DNA of 21,425 bases. Origin: Gymnopus androsaceus JB14 (Eukaryota; Basidiomycota; Agaricomycetes; Agaricales; Omphalotaceae). Position numbers and translations under genes: made by a program. Positions 9,009-19,993 of the stretch are shown here, one piece after another. Within the stretch, counting starts at the first letter, position 1; every line of letters starts with the position of its first letter. The notes beneath the pieces were generated by a model. The model searched no databases and was not told where the DNA came from. It saw only the letters and a program-made list of their open reading frames with translations. The stretch is taken from the NCBI GenBank assembly GCA_009733575.1, contig ML770069.1, forward strand, positions 1 through 21,425. The letters are read 5' to 3'.

Positions 9009-12000
9009 TCAAGTACACCAGTCCCGAATATGGTCACAAAGCTGACTCCGATGGAGGACATTTGACATTAGGCTGATGTGGTCGGACCCAGGTATTGTAA
9101 CAATTTTACAGTTAGGCATTTTCTCCATGTCATAAAAGTTGTGCAAGAGTCGTGCGTCTTCGGTCTGCCCATGAAGTAAAGGGGGATATTCATTTAATGG
9201 CTTTCCATTAATGGTAAATGGCCTCTCGGAGCGGATGAGTAGGACAGGAACAGGACAATAAGGTTGCTCTGCTGTTTCAAGAAGGGGTCGAATATGACGG
9301 AGATGGGCTCCTTTCATGGAGTTAAATGTGGTCCGAAATTTTATTTTCCATCCCAGTGTGTTTGAGGAGTCTATGAGGATGACACCCTTGATGGGCAGTC
9401 CAGATTTTACTCGCGCAGCTGCCATTGCCAATGCAAGTGTACCTCCTGAGCTCCATCCTGCTAGATATATACTCCTATCCATTGGTATGAGCGAAAGGTA
9501 ATGCTCAGTAAAGCTGTCAATTGTCGGGTAGTTCTGGGAAAGGCTCTCGCTGTCAGTAGATGGGTTAGATATCCCACACACTTCACGACCAAGTGGGTCA
9601 AGCAATCCATCTATCAGTCACTTTTCAGTCTATAAAGTCCTTGTATAAGATCAATCACTTACAATGTGGGGAGATAAAACCTCCGCCGCCATGAATAAAC
9701 CATATTGGGCTTTTGGACCTTTCTTCATCCAGCTCCACAGAGTGGATCTGCACCACGAGCCCACCCACATTAGCATTGGAAATGGTGTTGCTGGTGCAGT
9801 CCCTTGCACTCAATTTGATAATTTCCGCAAGGCGGGATATCGTTCTCGCCTCGTGGAACTCCTTGAGACTGATTGCCCATCCCATAGCTTTGAATCTCCC
9901 AAGACACACCACAGTTAGGATAGAGTTTCCACCTATGGTGAAGAAGTCATCATGGACTGTGACTTCTTTCAATCCAAGGAGCTCCATCCATATATTGGCA
10001 ATGATCTGCTCAAAGGCATCTTCAGGATCTATGGCGTTGTCCGTCGAATTGAGCACATGGGCGATGTACTGCAAGTCTCCGGGTGATGATTCCAACTTCT
10101 GAAATAGAATTCTGAGCTGCCTCCGGTCAATTTTGTTGCTCGCCGCTTGTGGTATGCAATTAAGCACAAGCCACATGTCTGGAATCATGTAAGAAGGAAG
10201 TGCACGTCTACATGCACCACGCAGATTGTGGACGATTGGCGCATATGTGTAAAGCTCAGGCATAGCCTCCACTCTTGCAGAGCCTCCGACTAAAGTATGC
10301 CTGCTGAGAAAGGCAAGCAAACGTGACCTGCCTTCATACTTTACCACCTCCACCACTCCATGTATTTCTTTTACTGATGTTAGTGCGGTCTCAACCTCTC
10401 CAAGATCTACCCTCAATCCATTCAGTTTCACATACCCACCATCCATCCTGCCAAGATACTCAATGTTTCCATTGGCAGTCCACCGAGCCAAGTCACCTGT
10501 TCGATAAAGCCGTTCTCCGGATGAGAAAGGATTAGGCACAAAGACTTCAGCAGTTGTCTCTGAAGCATCAAGGTACCCTCTTGCCAATTGGGGACCTGCA
10601 ATGCAAAGTTCACCAATAACACCGACAGGGACCAGGTTCAATTCTTTGAGGATGTAGGCTTTGCAGGACCCAAGAGGACGGCCTATTACACCGGGGCCCT
10701 GGAAAGAAATGGTATGATTAGAGCTGACGCAATGCACCGTAGCTTCAGTAGGACCATATCTGGAATAGTTTGTTAAATAAAAAGTTAGTTATTATGATTG
10801 GTTGCCCTAAGATGAACAACCTACGCATCAATAAATTTTACTCTAGTCCTCCAAGCCTCACTCAGCTGTCGGGGACACTTCTCACCTCCCACAACCAATG
10901 TTTTTAAATGAGGGTATTCCACATCAAAGTTGATCATCTGAGCGACAGCAGGCGTCATCAGAGCATAGTCAACCTTTGATGAAGTCAGGATGGCAGACAT
11001 GTCCGAAATCATGTCAGTCATATCCGCCAAGATCAAGGTGGCTCCGACGGAGACAGTAAGAAATATATCGGCCAAGCCCTGGTCAAATGTATAGGGACTG
11101 AAGTGAAGCATGCGCTTAACATCTTTCAGAGGAAAGATGGTATGACCACTGTACTGCCAATGAGATGTAAATTCGCACCAATAAAAAATACACACACTTT
11201 GCGATATATGCCATAATATTACCGTGCTCAATCAGTACACCCTTCGGCTTTCCTGTTGATCCAGACGTAAACATGACATAGGCAAGCGCCTCCGGTTGTA
11301 GTTGTACGTCACTAGGAGCCAACGAATTCTGGTCATGTAGAATCTCGTCAAGTGCAATGATTGAGGTGTCAATGACATGCGCAACATCAGGAGTGGCTGC
11401 ATCGCAGATGAGAAACCCGCAGTTCGTTTGCTGTACGCACGCAGTGATACGGTCAACAGGCCAAGACGCATCTAGCGGAACAAAAGCACCACCAGCTTTC
11501 ATGATTGAAACAAAGGCAACAATTGTGTCAATTTGACTGCTATCTTTATCGAAGAGGACTGGAACCATGACTTCTGGCCCGACACCTTTAGATCTCAAAC
11601 CTGTGGCCACTTGATTGGAACGTTCTGAGAGTTCCTTATAAGTCATGGCAGCACCGTTTACGTGCTCAATAGCAACGCCACATGGAAACTGATGTGAGAT
11701 GTGATCCAAAAGCTCAGGGAATGAGCTGTATCCTGTAAAGGTAATATCCGGCTTCGACCCAGTCCCGATCGCCTTTAAAAATGTTTCTTCGGCACTTGAC
11801 AAAATGTTGAGATGACCTATAGTAGTGCTGGGGCCACTGTCCAAGATTTTTTGGAAAGCATGTATAAGATGAGTTGAGAAATAGTCAATGTCGCTGGTCG
11901 ACAGAAGTCGTGAATCCCATTCAAATTGACAGCGGAGCTCATGACCATCCGGAGATGGAAAGATGGTCACTGCAAGAGCGTAGTTCATCTCGAGGTGATG

Positions 12001-15000
12001 ACCTTTTAGGTAGTCTCCAAGGAGCTCGTCTGTGTTGTTAAATAGTCCAGAAATATTCTCGACAGTTAACAGCACATTGAGAGATGTAGAAGGGTTGGAT
12101 TTAAGGATTTCAGGAAGTCCAACATTATGGTGGGCACTCGATTTGATTGAATTGATTTGTACATCGTTCAAAAGGGAGAACAGTAAGTCGTCCGGGTTGA
12201 TCTTCATGCGACACGGTAGAGTGACAATGCACGGGCCTACTATGCTCTCAACACCTTTGAGATCTCCTGATCTTCCTGAAGCCACGACCCCATATACCAC
12301 ATCATTTGTATTGGCATACATGCTCAGGAGAATCCCTAACGCTGCACGCACAAAGGACGAGACTGTGATCCCATGCTTGGCACATGCAAGTGCCAGTGCT
12401 TCACCGCATACCCAGGAGCGAACACTCAGCCCATCTGTCAGTGGCACCTCATCATTGGGCAACACATTTTCTGGCCAGGATAAAGCAGCGATGTCCTGAA
12501 GCTCAGATGTCCACCATTTCAAAGATTCTGATGTATCTTGTTGCGAAAGCCATCGCACAAAGAGAGGATAAGGTGAAGTAGGACTACTCCACTGTATAGA
12601 TGAATGTCCTTCAGAAATTGCATATGCAGTGTGAAGGTCTCTGAGAATCTGGGGGAAGCACCATCCATCATACTGGGAATGATGCATTTGCCAAGTTAGA
12701 ATTGATGACTCAGGGCCCTCAAACAGTGCAATACAGATGGGTATAACTCCCAAAGCAAATCCCGGTGAATTGTGAATGTGGAGTTCTGCAGCATGATCAC
12801 ATTCAACCTGAGTCTGGAACTGAGCATCGGTCCACATCATGCAACTAGCACATTCGCTGGAAACGATGAATTGTGCAATTCCCTTGCATGTGACAAGTCC
12901 GGCGGTGCGAAGGATAGGGTGCCTCTGCAAAACAAGTAACCATGCTGCCTTCAAATGAGCCAAATTGTAACCGTTATCTTTTCTGAAGGCAAAATGTGCA
13001 GTGTAGGCCTGAATATCGAATTGATGAGTTGGAGAACTTTGAAAAAATAAGTTCATAACTTACATGTGGATGATTCACTGAGAGTGATATCAAACCAGAT
13101 ACAAGGGGCGTGCATAAATATGCATCTTCAATGTCCTCTTCCTGATATCCATGACCTATACAGTCTATCAGGATATCCTCTTTCAGAGATGGGTCAATTA
13201 GCTCAAATGCACGATAAGATATATCATGCATGGAGTGATTTGTGTCAAAACACATGTTGGAAAGCGCATGGATCTGTTCACGTACAGTCCCAAGATGTAG
13301 AAAGTCTGCAAAGCTCAGGTGAAACCCGTGTTTCCTGAGAGCAATGGTGGCGCCAATTGCGCTGATTGAATCACCACCACAAGAGAGGAAGTTGCTGTCC
13401 ATAGGAACAGCGGATTCACCGATATCCAAGCAAGCAGACCAAACAGAGATGACGGCCTTTTCGAGAGAAGACAACAGATAAGTCTCTGTATCGTAGGCTT
13501 GCCTGTTATGAGAGATTGAAAGCTCTAGTCGCTCTTTGATGTGTATCTGTGCGAGATCCTTTAAGGCTCGATTGTTCTGCTTGCCATTGGGTGTAATTGG
13601 AAAGGCGGAGAGATTTATAGCAGCAGAAGGCACCATGTAGGATGGGAGTTTGGCGTGAAGCGCTTTCATTAATGAAGCTTCCTCAAAGGCGGTTTTCTAT
13701 ACGAAAATAGTTCTCAGAATGGAGAAAATCAGGAAGAATATATCACTAACATTTGACACGAGTAAAGCTACCAATAGCTCAGTCCCCACATCTGTGATGA
13801 TCTTGCAAACGAACACATCTCTCATGCTTCCTCCTTCACATTCTCTGATAGCACTTTCGACTTCCCCGACCTCCACTCTCTGTCCCCTTATCTTAACTTG
13901 TCCATCCTTACGACCATGATGTAGTAGTCTGCCACTTCCATCCGTCATCCACGAGCACAAATCACCCGTGTTGTACATGGTTCCTGCGAAGAAAATATCC
14001 TCACAATATGCAGCCTTGGTGAGGTCTTCTCGACCAAGATAGCCTTTTGTAACCTGGGGTCCGCCAATCCAGAGATCACCCACTGTACCAGGGGGACAGA
14101 GCTTTTCATTATTGTCAAGAACATAGGCCCGATTCCACCCAAATGGCTTTCCGAAAATTCGTGAGTCGGAGTTGGCCGGTGAAGAATCAAGGAGAGTGAA
14201 GATAGACATGACAGTCGTCTCCGTAGGTGCACCTCCATTGCCGAATCGAATCTCTCTTCCAACGTTTTTGACGGACAGAAATCGATTCCTCAAATGAAAA
14301 GAGAGGGGTTCCCCAGTGCTGTATATGGTATTCAACGTTGGTACTTCAGCTGGATCAACCAGCACCAACAGAGTTGGAGTTGTTTCAAGGAATGTGATTT
14401 TCATCCTGTTAAGGACATGTGTCAATTCATTGAGCATGAGATCCGTGGGGGCAAGACATAAGGTTCCGCCTGAGGTTAAGGTGAGAAAAATATCCCAGAT
14501 AGACTGGAAGCACATCATCAATACACTCAGTCAGATGAAGAAAAAGATTAAGAGATATTCACAACATCAAAAGCATAATTTGAAAGCCCTAGTGTCCTCA
14601 GTTTTCCTTCAGAACCTTCTGACCGTAAAATTTGGTTAGCCTCGGGCCCATCAATTACCGAGGCTACCACAGCCGAATGTTGAACCATTACGCCCTTTGG
14701 TGTCCCTGTAGATCCAGAGGTGTACATGATGTAGCACAAATCTTCACCAGTGGCTTCACATTTAGGCTGGAATGGTGGGAGATACTGTTCCCAGCTTTCA
14801 TTTGCTGAGTCAAGGGATACGATTTGGACATGGGGAAGATGTGAAGCCACAGCAGAAGAAAGAGAAGAGGTTGTGAGACAAAGCTTGGGGCACGTCAAGG
14901 AGGATATAGCTCGGATACGCTCAGGTGGGTGGTTGATGTCAAGCGGCACATAAGCTGCCCCTGTTTTCAACTAAAATCCATAAGTATTGAGAAGCAAAAT

Positions 15001-15355
15001 CCAAGACATGCCTTACAATTCCCAAGATCCCCACAATCATCTGTATGCCTTTCTCGAAAAATGCAAGCACTATATCTCCCCTCTTAACATCTATATGAGC
15101 TAGTCTCCTTGCAAGGGCATCAACTCTCTTCTCAAGCTGTGCATAGCTAAGTTGAATCTCTTCATCTGATTTACCTGACCACCAATGAAGGGCGATTGCA
15201 TTAGGACGTCGATGAGCAGCTTCCCAGATATACTTGTGTATAGTTGAGAGTCGAGGCTCCGCAGAGGTGCGATGGTCACCTGGTGAGCCCCAAGACAGGA
15301 GCTGCATGTCCTCGGGTGACAAGAGAGTGGATATATTCTGGGTAGGCATCTTCAT
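9009..15355 (-). CDS. Two-module non-ribosomal peptide synthetase, A-T-C-A-T-TE
   Basis: Multidomain enzyme that would activate two amino (or other carboxylic) acids, join them and release the product. Exons on the minus strand: 15355-15017, 14970-14563, 14503-13751, 13696-13064, 13008-11198, 11148-10825, 10759-9663 and 9610-9009. The seven GT-AG introns are 46-65 nt and all phases agree, giving 1988 residues. Domains: A1 about 35-570 (GSTG 199-202, TGDL, NGK), T1 with GGDS at Ser610, C about 680-1110 with HHSQYDG at His820-821, A2 about 1120-1660 (GSTG 1294-1297, DAYGPTE), T2 with GGNS at Ser1702, TE about 1755-1985 with GWSSG (Ser1842), Asp1869 and His1966. The start is the first ATG after an in-frame TAA, in context CGACCATGA. 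All catalytic motifs are present, so it looks functional. A1 has NGGAPTE instead of NxYGPTE, and A2 has SNK instead of NGK. There are no tailoring genes beside it. The product is unknown. Confidence 0.93.
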
Positions 15356-15629
15356 GGTCGATGTGGATGTCGATGCCAGTTTGAGCTTTGGAGCCAGTTA
15401 TAAGGGAAGCGATTGGAGAAGACGGGGGAAAACTATGTAAATTTCCCGATGGAATAGAAGATAAATTTAGTCAAGGAAGCAATTCGGAATTTGGGTTACT
15501 AGTCTCTCAACGAAATGGAATGTATCCCAGGCTCGCGAGCTATAGCGGTTGAAGTAGATCTTAGATTACTTCCCGCTAGTGGATTACGCGAAATCCCCGT
15601 GAATACACCCGGATGAGTGACTCGCGGGT
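15356..15629 (-). promoter_or_regulatory. Upstream region of the NRPS gene
   Basis: This is non-coding sequence upstream of the NRPS start codon and presumably its promoter. A TTATAA lies about 40 bases before the ATG on the minus strand, which is close for a TATA box, so the true promoter is uncertain. The distal edge runs into the dispersed repeat at about 15630, so the repeat may supply part of the promoter. Confidence 0.35.
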
Positions 15630-16210
15630 AAGTATCAGTATTTCAAAAGTCATCTCTCGTACCTATAACCCCGGTACCTGGCAGGTACCTGCTACCCGGC
15701 TGGTGTTGAGATATTGTTGGGTACCCGTAGGCATCGCTTGTATTCATAGTAATTGTATGTAAAATGAAGGTAATTTTGATATGTTCTCTAAGTAATATTT
15801 TACAGTATATAGATATAAAGTGGTTGAATATTGATCCCCAGCTTTACTCTACTGATGCTATATTGCATATATATATTTTTCGTTAATCTCAAAAGCCCAT
15901 ACCCATGAAAAAGGGTAGTCCAACTGCGGGTATCAATATTCATGTGTTCTCGCTGTATCAGCATGAGGGAAAGAGTTGCAGCTATAATAGCTCCCTGAAT
16001 TGCGAAAACAGCAATTCGGGAACACCTTGCCGAATGAAAATCATTCCGCTCCATCACTTTCAAGATAACGGTCAAATATTGAGTATAAATTTTACACATA
16101 TACGTAGAATGTATTATGTGGAGCAGCAAGATGATAGTGGCGTTCTACTTCAAATTGTGCTCAGCCTGAAAACCGCCACGTACATGCGGATGCGGCAAGG
16201 GTATGGTGAC
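15630..16210 (+). repeat. Dispersed repeat, copy 1 (diverged, non-coding)
   Basis: This block resembles 19510-19993 in the same orientation. Shared landmarks in order: GTATCAG, a stretch ending TACCTATAACCCC (TACCTGCAACCCC in the other copy), GGCATCGCTTGTATTCATAG, TAATTGTAT, CTGTATCA-GATG, GGGAACACC, AAAATCATTCCG and GCGGATGCGGCAAGGGTATGGTG. This copy has an extra insert of about 60-80 bp near 15840-15920. No transposase or clear terminal inverted repeats are visible, so a non-autonomous mobile element is the best guess. Ends are approximate. Confidence 0.75.
15673..15689. repeat. Near-perfect inverted repeat GGTACCTG-G-CAGGTACC
   Basis: Two 8-bp perfect inverted arms flank one central base, in a patch rich in GGTACC and ACCCG motifs (another GGTACCCG follows at 15720-15727). 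It lies inside dispersed repeat copy 1 and could be a degraded transposon end. Confidence 0.7.
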
Positions 16211-17805
16211 AACGTCCGATGGTCACTCGCATGCATGTTAGTGTGTTCTATATGCAGCATACACAGCAATGTTCTTGTACAGTAAAAATATTCAAAGATC
16301 AAGCCTAAACGCCAGTGTTCTTCAACTGTTGGGGAGTTTTGCAAGTCCAACAAATCAAACTCTGATGAAACCCTTCCTGATCCTGGCTCACAGTGCAAGT
16401 GAAGTCTAAACTTCGACAACATATTGATGGCATTCTAAATAGTGACAGGGGAGCTCAAGCTCCATCCGTAAAGTTGAGCCCAACCTGGCTGAGGCTTCTG
16501 ACCCACAAGGAAAATTTGTAAGGGCCAAGAACTGGGGCTTGACAAGTTGACATTGAAAAGCGAACCTGTTGGAGTGCAGATTTAAAGAACAAGAATGGAA
16601 ACAAAAAACTAAAGCAAATATAAGTATGAGTTCATAGTATTGTAGGATGGAAGCTTACCCCTTAGATGTCAAACGTTATTAGAGCAACAGCTGAGGGGGA
16701 AGTGTGGGAATGCAAGGTTGGTAAAGTACACAGTAACATGTGAAAATGCCTCAATTGAATAGGGCAAATGGTATGCAGAATTCAAACTTTGCATACAATG
16801 CTGGTTTTCGAGCTTAAGCCTTCAAAGCACCTCTCCACTTTACTAATTCCAATCCATCAATCCCTTGCACCTCTTGGTCTTCAAAATTCGTAATGTAAGG
16901 TTACTATTTCTTTTGTATTCTCCGCTGCTTATTTATACCACCTCTTCCAGTAGAATTTTGTTGGCACTCTTCATTGCAGAACCAATCAACTGTGGACATA
17001 GCTAAAAGGCCTTGATAAGGTAGCTGTTACTACAGCATGTTCAGAGATTGATTTCACAGGAGAAGCACCTCAACTTATCTTAAAATTGCATCCAGGACTT
17101 GAGCACATAATGAAGGCTTCAGTGTCTTGAAGTTCACAAGAATAATCAGTGCAATGAGCTTCCAATGCGTCAGCAGTGCCATCTTGTACATATGTGCCGC
17201 AGCTTACAGCCTCTGTGTTGGAATTGGAATTTCAGCTGTGCAAGCTGGATACAGCTATGTCATGATGAAGTCATTGTTCACATCATACCTGCATACATCA
17301 TATTTACATCATGTTTATGACATATTCATGACTTACATCACCATTGCTTCATAGGTATCATGACTTCAGCTATGACATATGCATTTCTATGGGTACTTCA
17401 GCACTTCACAGGTGTATGGAGGTATGGTACCATACACTCTGTACAAATTGCATACATGGTTGTGATGTATGGCCACTATGGCATCGCAAAGTTTCCATAT
17501 GCAATGTATGGCACCTTTATCATATGTATTATAGGTAACATATTCCACACCAAAATCCAACCAAGATCACTGTCTGAATACTTATTAGTGTTGTATTTGA
17601 ATTTGAATGCTAATGAGCCGGCTTGAGAAGCCTTACTGAAAGCCCAAATGTCATTGATAGGTCTTTCTATCTATTATCTACTCTACTTAGTAGTTAGAGC
17701 ACTCCTGCTTCATGTGTGTATTCATACACTGTCAAAAATTTGCGCATAGTGAAATAAAATCAATCAAACCAAAATATTTGGCCTGAATTTGTATCATACC
17801 ACACC
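16211..17805. other. Non-coding stretch between repeat copy 1 and the GT2 gene
   Basis: I recognise no gene. Short open frames exist (for example 17127-17354 on the plus strand, hydrophobic, and 16150-16422 on the minus strand), but neither has a recognisable domain, conserved motif or convincing splice structure. The part at 17270-17345 is a low-complexity run of CATCAT/CATATT words. The last 200 bases should contain the GT2 3' untranslated region. Confidence 0.5.
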
Positions 17806-19091
17806 TCACTTGTCCTCCACTCCTGGACGCGTTCCCCAGGATGCATCATAGAAAGTGAGGGCTGCCCTGAGCTTAATGAAAATGGAATGATAATACCCAA
17901 AAAGGATGTAACCAGGCAGGTATACCAGGTCCTTTGGGTATCTGTAGAAGTGGAGGCAAGGTTTTACCATCTTGCCTCCTAGGATCCAGATGATTAACCA
18001 AGCCATGGAATGCTGGGACGACCACGAACAATGTCCCCATAAAGCAATCATTGCACCATCATAAAAGAGCGCGAAGTTGATGAGTGAGGTCACATGCACT
18101 GCATATACACACCACGGTTGGGTTCTCCACACAGTCCCATCAGTCAACAGGCTTGCAGTGTTAGACCGCCATGTAGTTCGTGACCAACGGAGGCATTGAC
18201 CAAGAAACTTGGGGTACTGTCCAACAGTGGTTGTAATGGTGGCCTCCTCACAGTACTGGAAACGAATCCCATAACCCTTGGTGACCATCCAGCGAGTGAT
18301 AAAATTATCATCATCAGCATTAGGTAGGTTGTACCATCCAAAGAAAAAGCGTTCATTGAGAAAGCTATCTCGAAACGCCGGATCCTGAACAATACGAGTG
18401 CGCATAGCAACGGTGCGCCCGCTAATGACGGCCACACCACCATCCACATTACTCGTTGCCACGGTGTCAAAATTGGCACGCTCAAGATACACACAACCCA
18501 AAAATTCCATAAAGTCTTCGATGGAAAAGCAAGGAAGTGCATGCCTGCAAGCTCTTTTACTTGTGCCAACAAGTCCGACGGTAGGGTCGTTGAAGGGAGC
18601 CAGAATCTGGGCAGGAATGCCTTTGGCCAAAAAACATGGTCATCAGCGCAGATTGTAATAGCTGTCCGGACATTGTCTATTGCAGTATCGACCTGAACTC
18701 GTTTGTTTGCCTTAGAAGCCTTTATGACAGTGATTGCGGGGTCAATGGCCGCACAAAGGGACTTTGCGATCTCAAATCGCTCTTCTCCAGGAGTGCATAC
18801 AATCAACTGGAAGGGGTTATTGCCTAAGATCGACCGGATGCACTCCTCAAAATCACTTCCCTCGGGATTCACTGTGGGTATGATTACCGTTGTATCGACC
18901 TGAGCGAACTTTGGCTTCTTTGGAACACGAGTTGGTTTGTACATGGAAAAGGAGAGTGTGTGAATGACGAAGCGAATATAGCGGAACAGAAACAGGGCAG
19001 TGAACACCACATTGGTGGTTGAAACTCGAAAGTACCACTGGGCTATAAGGAATGTTATAATGAGAAACAGAACTCCTATGGTCCAGGTCAT
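17806..19091 (-). CDS. GT2 polysaccharide synthase (hyaluronan/chitin synthase-like), one apparent frameshift
   Basis: Membrane glycosyltransferase of family GT2, like fungal Cps1/hyaluronan-synthase-type proteins, which polymerise a nucleotide-sugar and extrude the chain. Two N-terminal membrane segments (residues about 4-45) precede VIIPT (69-73), the nucleotide-binding ADD (149-151), NADDDN (258-263) and the processivity motif QCLRW (299-303). Further membrane segments follow (about 326-350, 362-373 and beyond), ending WGTRPGVEDK. Frame changes near 18609-18614: residues before it (HVFWPKAFLP) and after it (QILAPFNDP) are contiguous in the family, and one added base in the GGG run would restore 428 residues. 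An intron cannot explain it: the only GT-AG candidate is 29 nt and would delete conserved residues. It is either a disabling deletion or a sequence error. ATG at 19091 was chosen because the upstream in-frame start would be GTG. No introns were found, unlike the other genes here. Confidence 0.85.
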
Positions 19092-19509
19092 AGCAGTCAG
19101 CACCCTGGAATGGTTTTTCCTAGTTGATATTAAGTAGAATTAGTGGAAGACAAACTTGAAAATATGATGGAACTTGCATAGTACCGTGCTAGGTTTTTTA
19201 TGTGGATGTATAACTTGGCCCTATATTTCACGGTAGTGGTCACTCATTAATAAGTGCTTCAAATATGTATTGGCTCTTTTGTACTCCAAGCAAATGATCT
19301 TTTAAGTCCACATTTGGAGCTTTAAAAAGCCTCCATCAATATGTATCATTCCATACTTTGAAAAAGTCAACATGAAGCATTACTTTATCCATCAAATTCT
19401 TTGCGACTTGTTTCAGCTCTGACAGCTGCCGAAGAGCTGTAAAACTTCTCTGGAGGTCTCTGAAATGGGTACATTCCAAATGAATTGTGATCACCGAGGT
19501 TATGCTGAT
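19092..19509. other. Upstream region of the GT2 gene
   Basis: I found no coding sequence. It presumably holds the GT2 promoter (leftward), but no clear TATA or other element stands out. The sequence AGCTCTGACAGCTG near 19417-19430 and CTCTGGAGGTCTCTG near 19448-19462 resemble, in part as reverse complement, words in the stem-loop at 20311-20383. Confidence 0.4.
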
Positions 19510-19993
19510 GTGTATCAGAATTCCAAATATCATCTTTCATACCTGCAACCCCTAGTGTCTGCAGGCATGGCTTGTATCCATAGTAATTGTATATAAGATA
19601 AATGTATTTTTGACATAAGTATTTAAGTAACAATGTACAGCACATAATATGAAGTGGTTAAAATATCTATCCCACCTGCGGGTAGTAACAGCTGCAGGTA
19701 TCGATACTCGTGCAATGGCCTCCTTCCCGTTGTATCAAGATGGGAGAAACTGTAACCGTCCTTCTGATATAAAAGCTCCTCAAATGAGGACATAAGGCAT
19801 TTGGGAACACATCGGTGAATTAAAATCATCCCGTCACTGGCGAGATCATTGTTAAATTGTGTGAAACTCAAATGTCGGTAGAATACGATATGTGGGTTAA
19901 CAAGGCGGGAGGTACTCGTAGTGGCAGGCAGCTTCAGGCTTGGCTTAGCCTGATAACGTTCACGTAAAGGCGGATGCGGTAAGGGTATGGTGA
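19510..19993 (+). repeat. Dispersed repeat, copy 2
   Basis: This is the partner of 15630-16210, in direct orientation and strongly diverged. It includes GCAGGCATGGCTTGTATCCA, TAGTAATTGTATATAAGATA, TTGTATCAAGATGGGAGAAA, TTTGGGAACACAT, AAAATCATCCCG and GCGGATGCGGTAAGGGTATG. It lacks the extra insert of copy 1. Together the two copies flank about 3.3 kb that includes the GT2 gene. Boundaries are approximate. Confidence 0.75.

Noticed and set aside
12032..12499. Plus-strand open frame, 155 codons, opposite the NRPS
   Set aside because: It is the antisense shadow of the condensation-domain exon, with no independent motif.
15905..16285. Open frame on the plus strand, 126 codons
   Set aside because: It lies almost wholly inside dispersed repeat copy 1, and the other copy does not keep the frame.
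16150..16422. Open frame on the minus strand, 90 codons
   Set aside because: It has no recognisable motif and overlaps the end of the dispersed repeat.
17127..17354. Open frame on the plus strand, 75 codons, hydrophobic
   Set aside because: There is no recognisable domain, and the C-terminal part is a low-complexity CATCAT-type run. Hydrophobicity follows from base composition.
18602..18630. 29-base GT-AG intron to explain the GT2 frame change
   Set aside because: It is too short for a spliceosomal intron here (others are 46-65 nt) and would remove the conserved VFWP segment.
9009..19091. A biosynthetic cluster joining the NRPS and the GT2 gene
   Set aside because: They share only strand and proximity. 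The spacer of about 2.5 kb contains a repeat, and GT2 synthases of this type normally make cell-surface polysaccharide.
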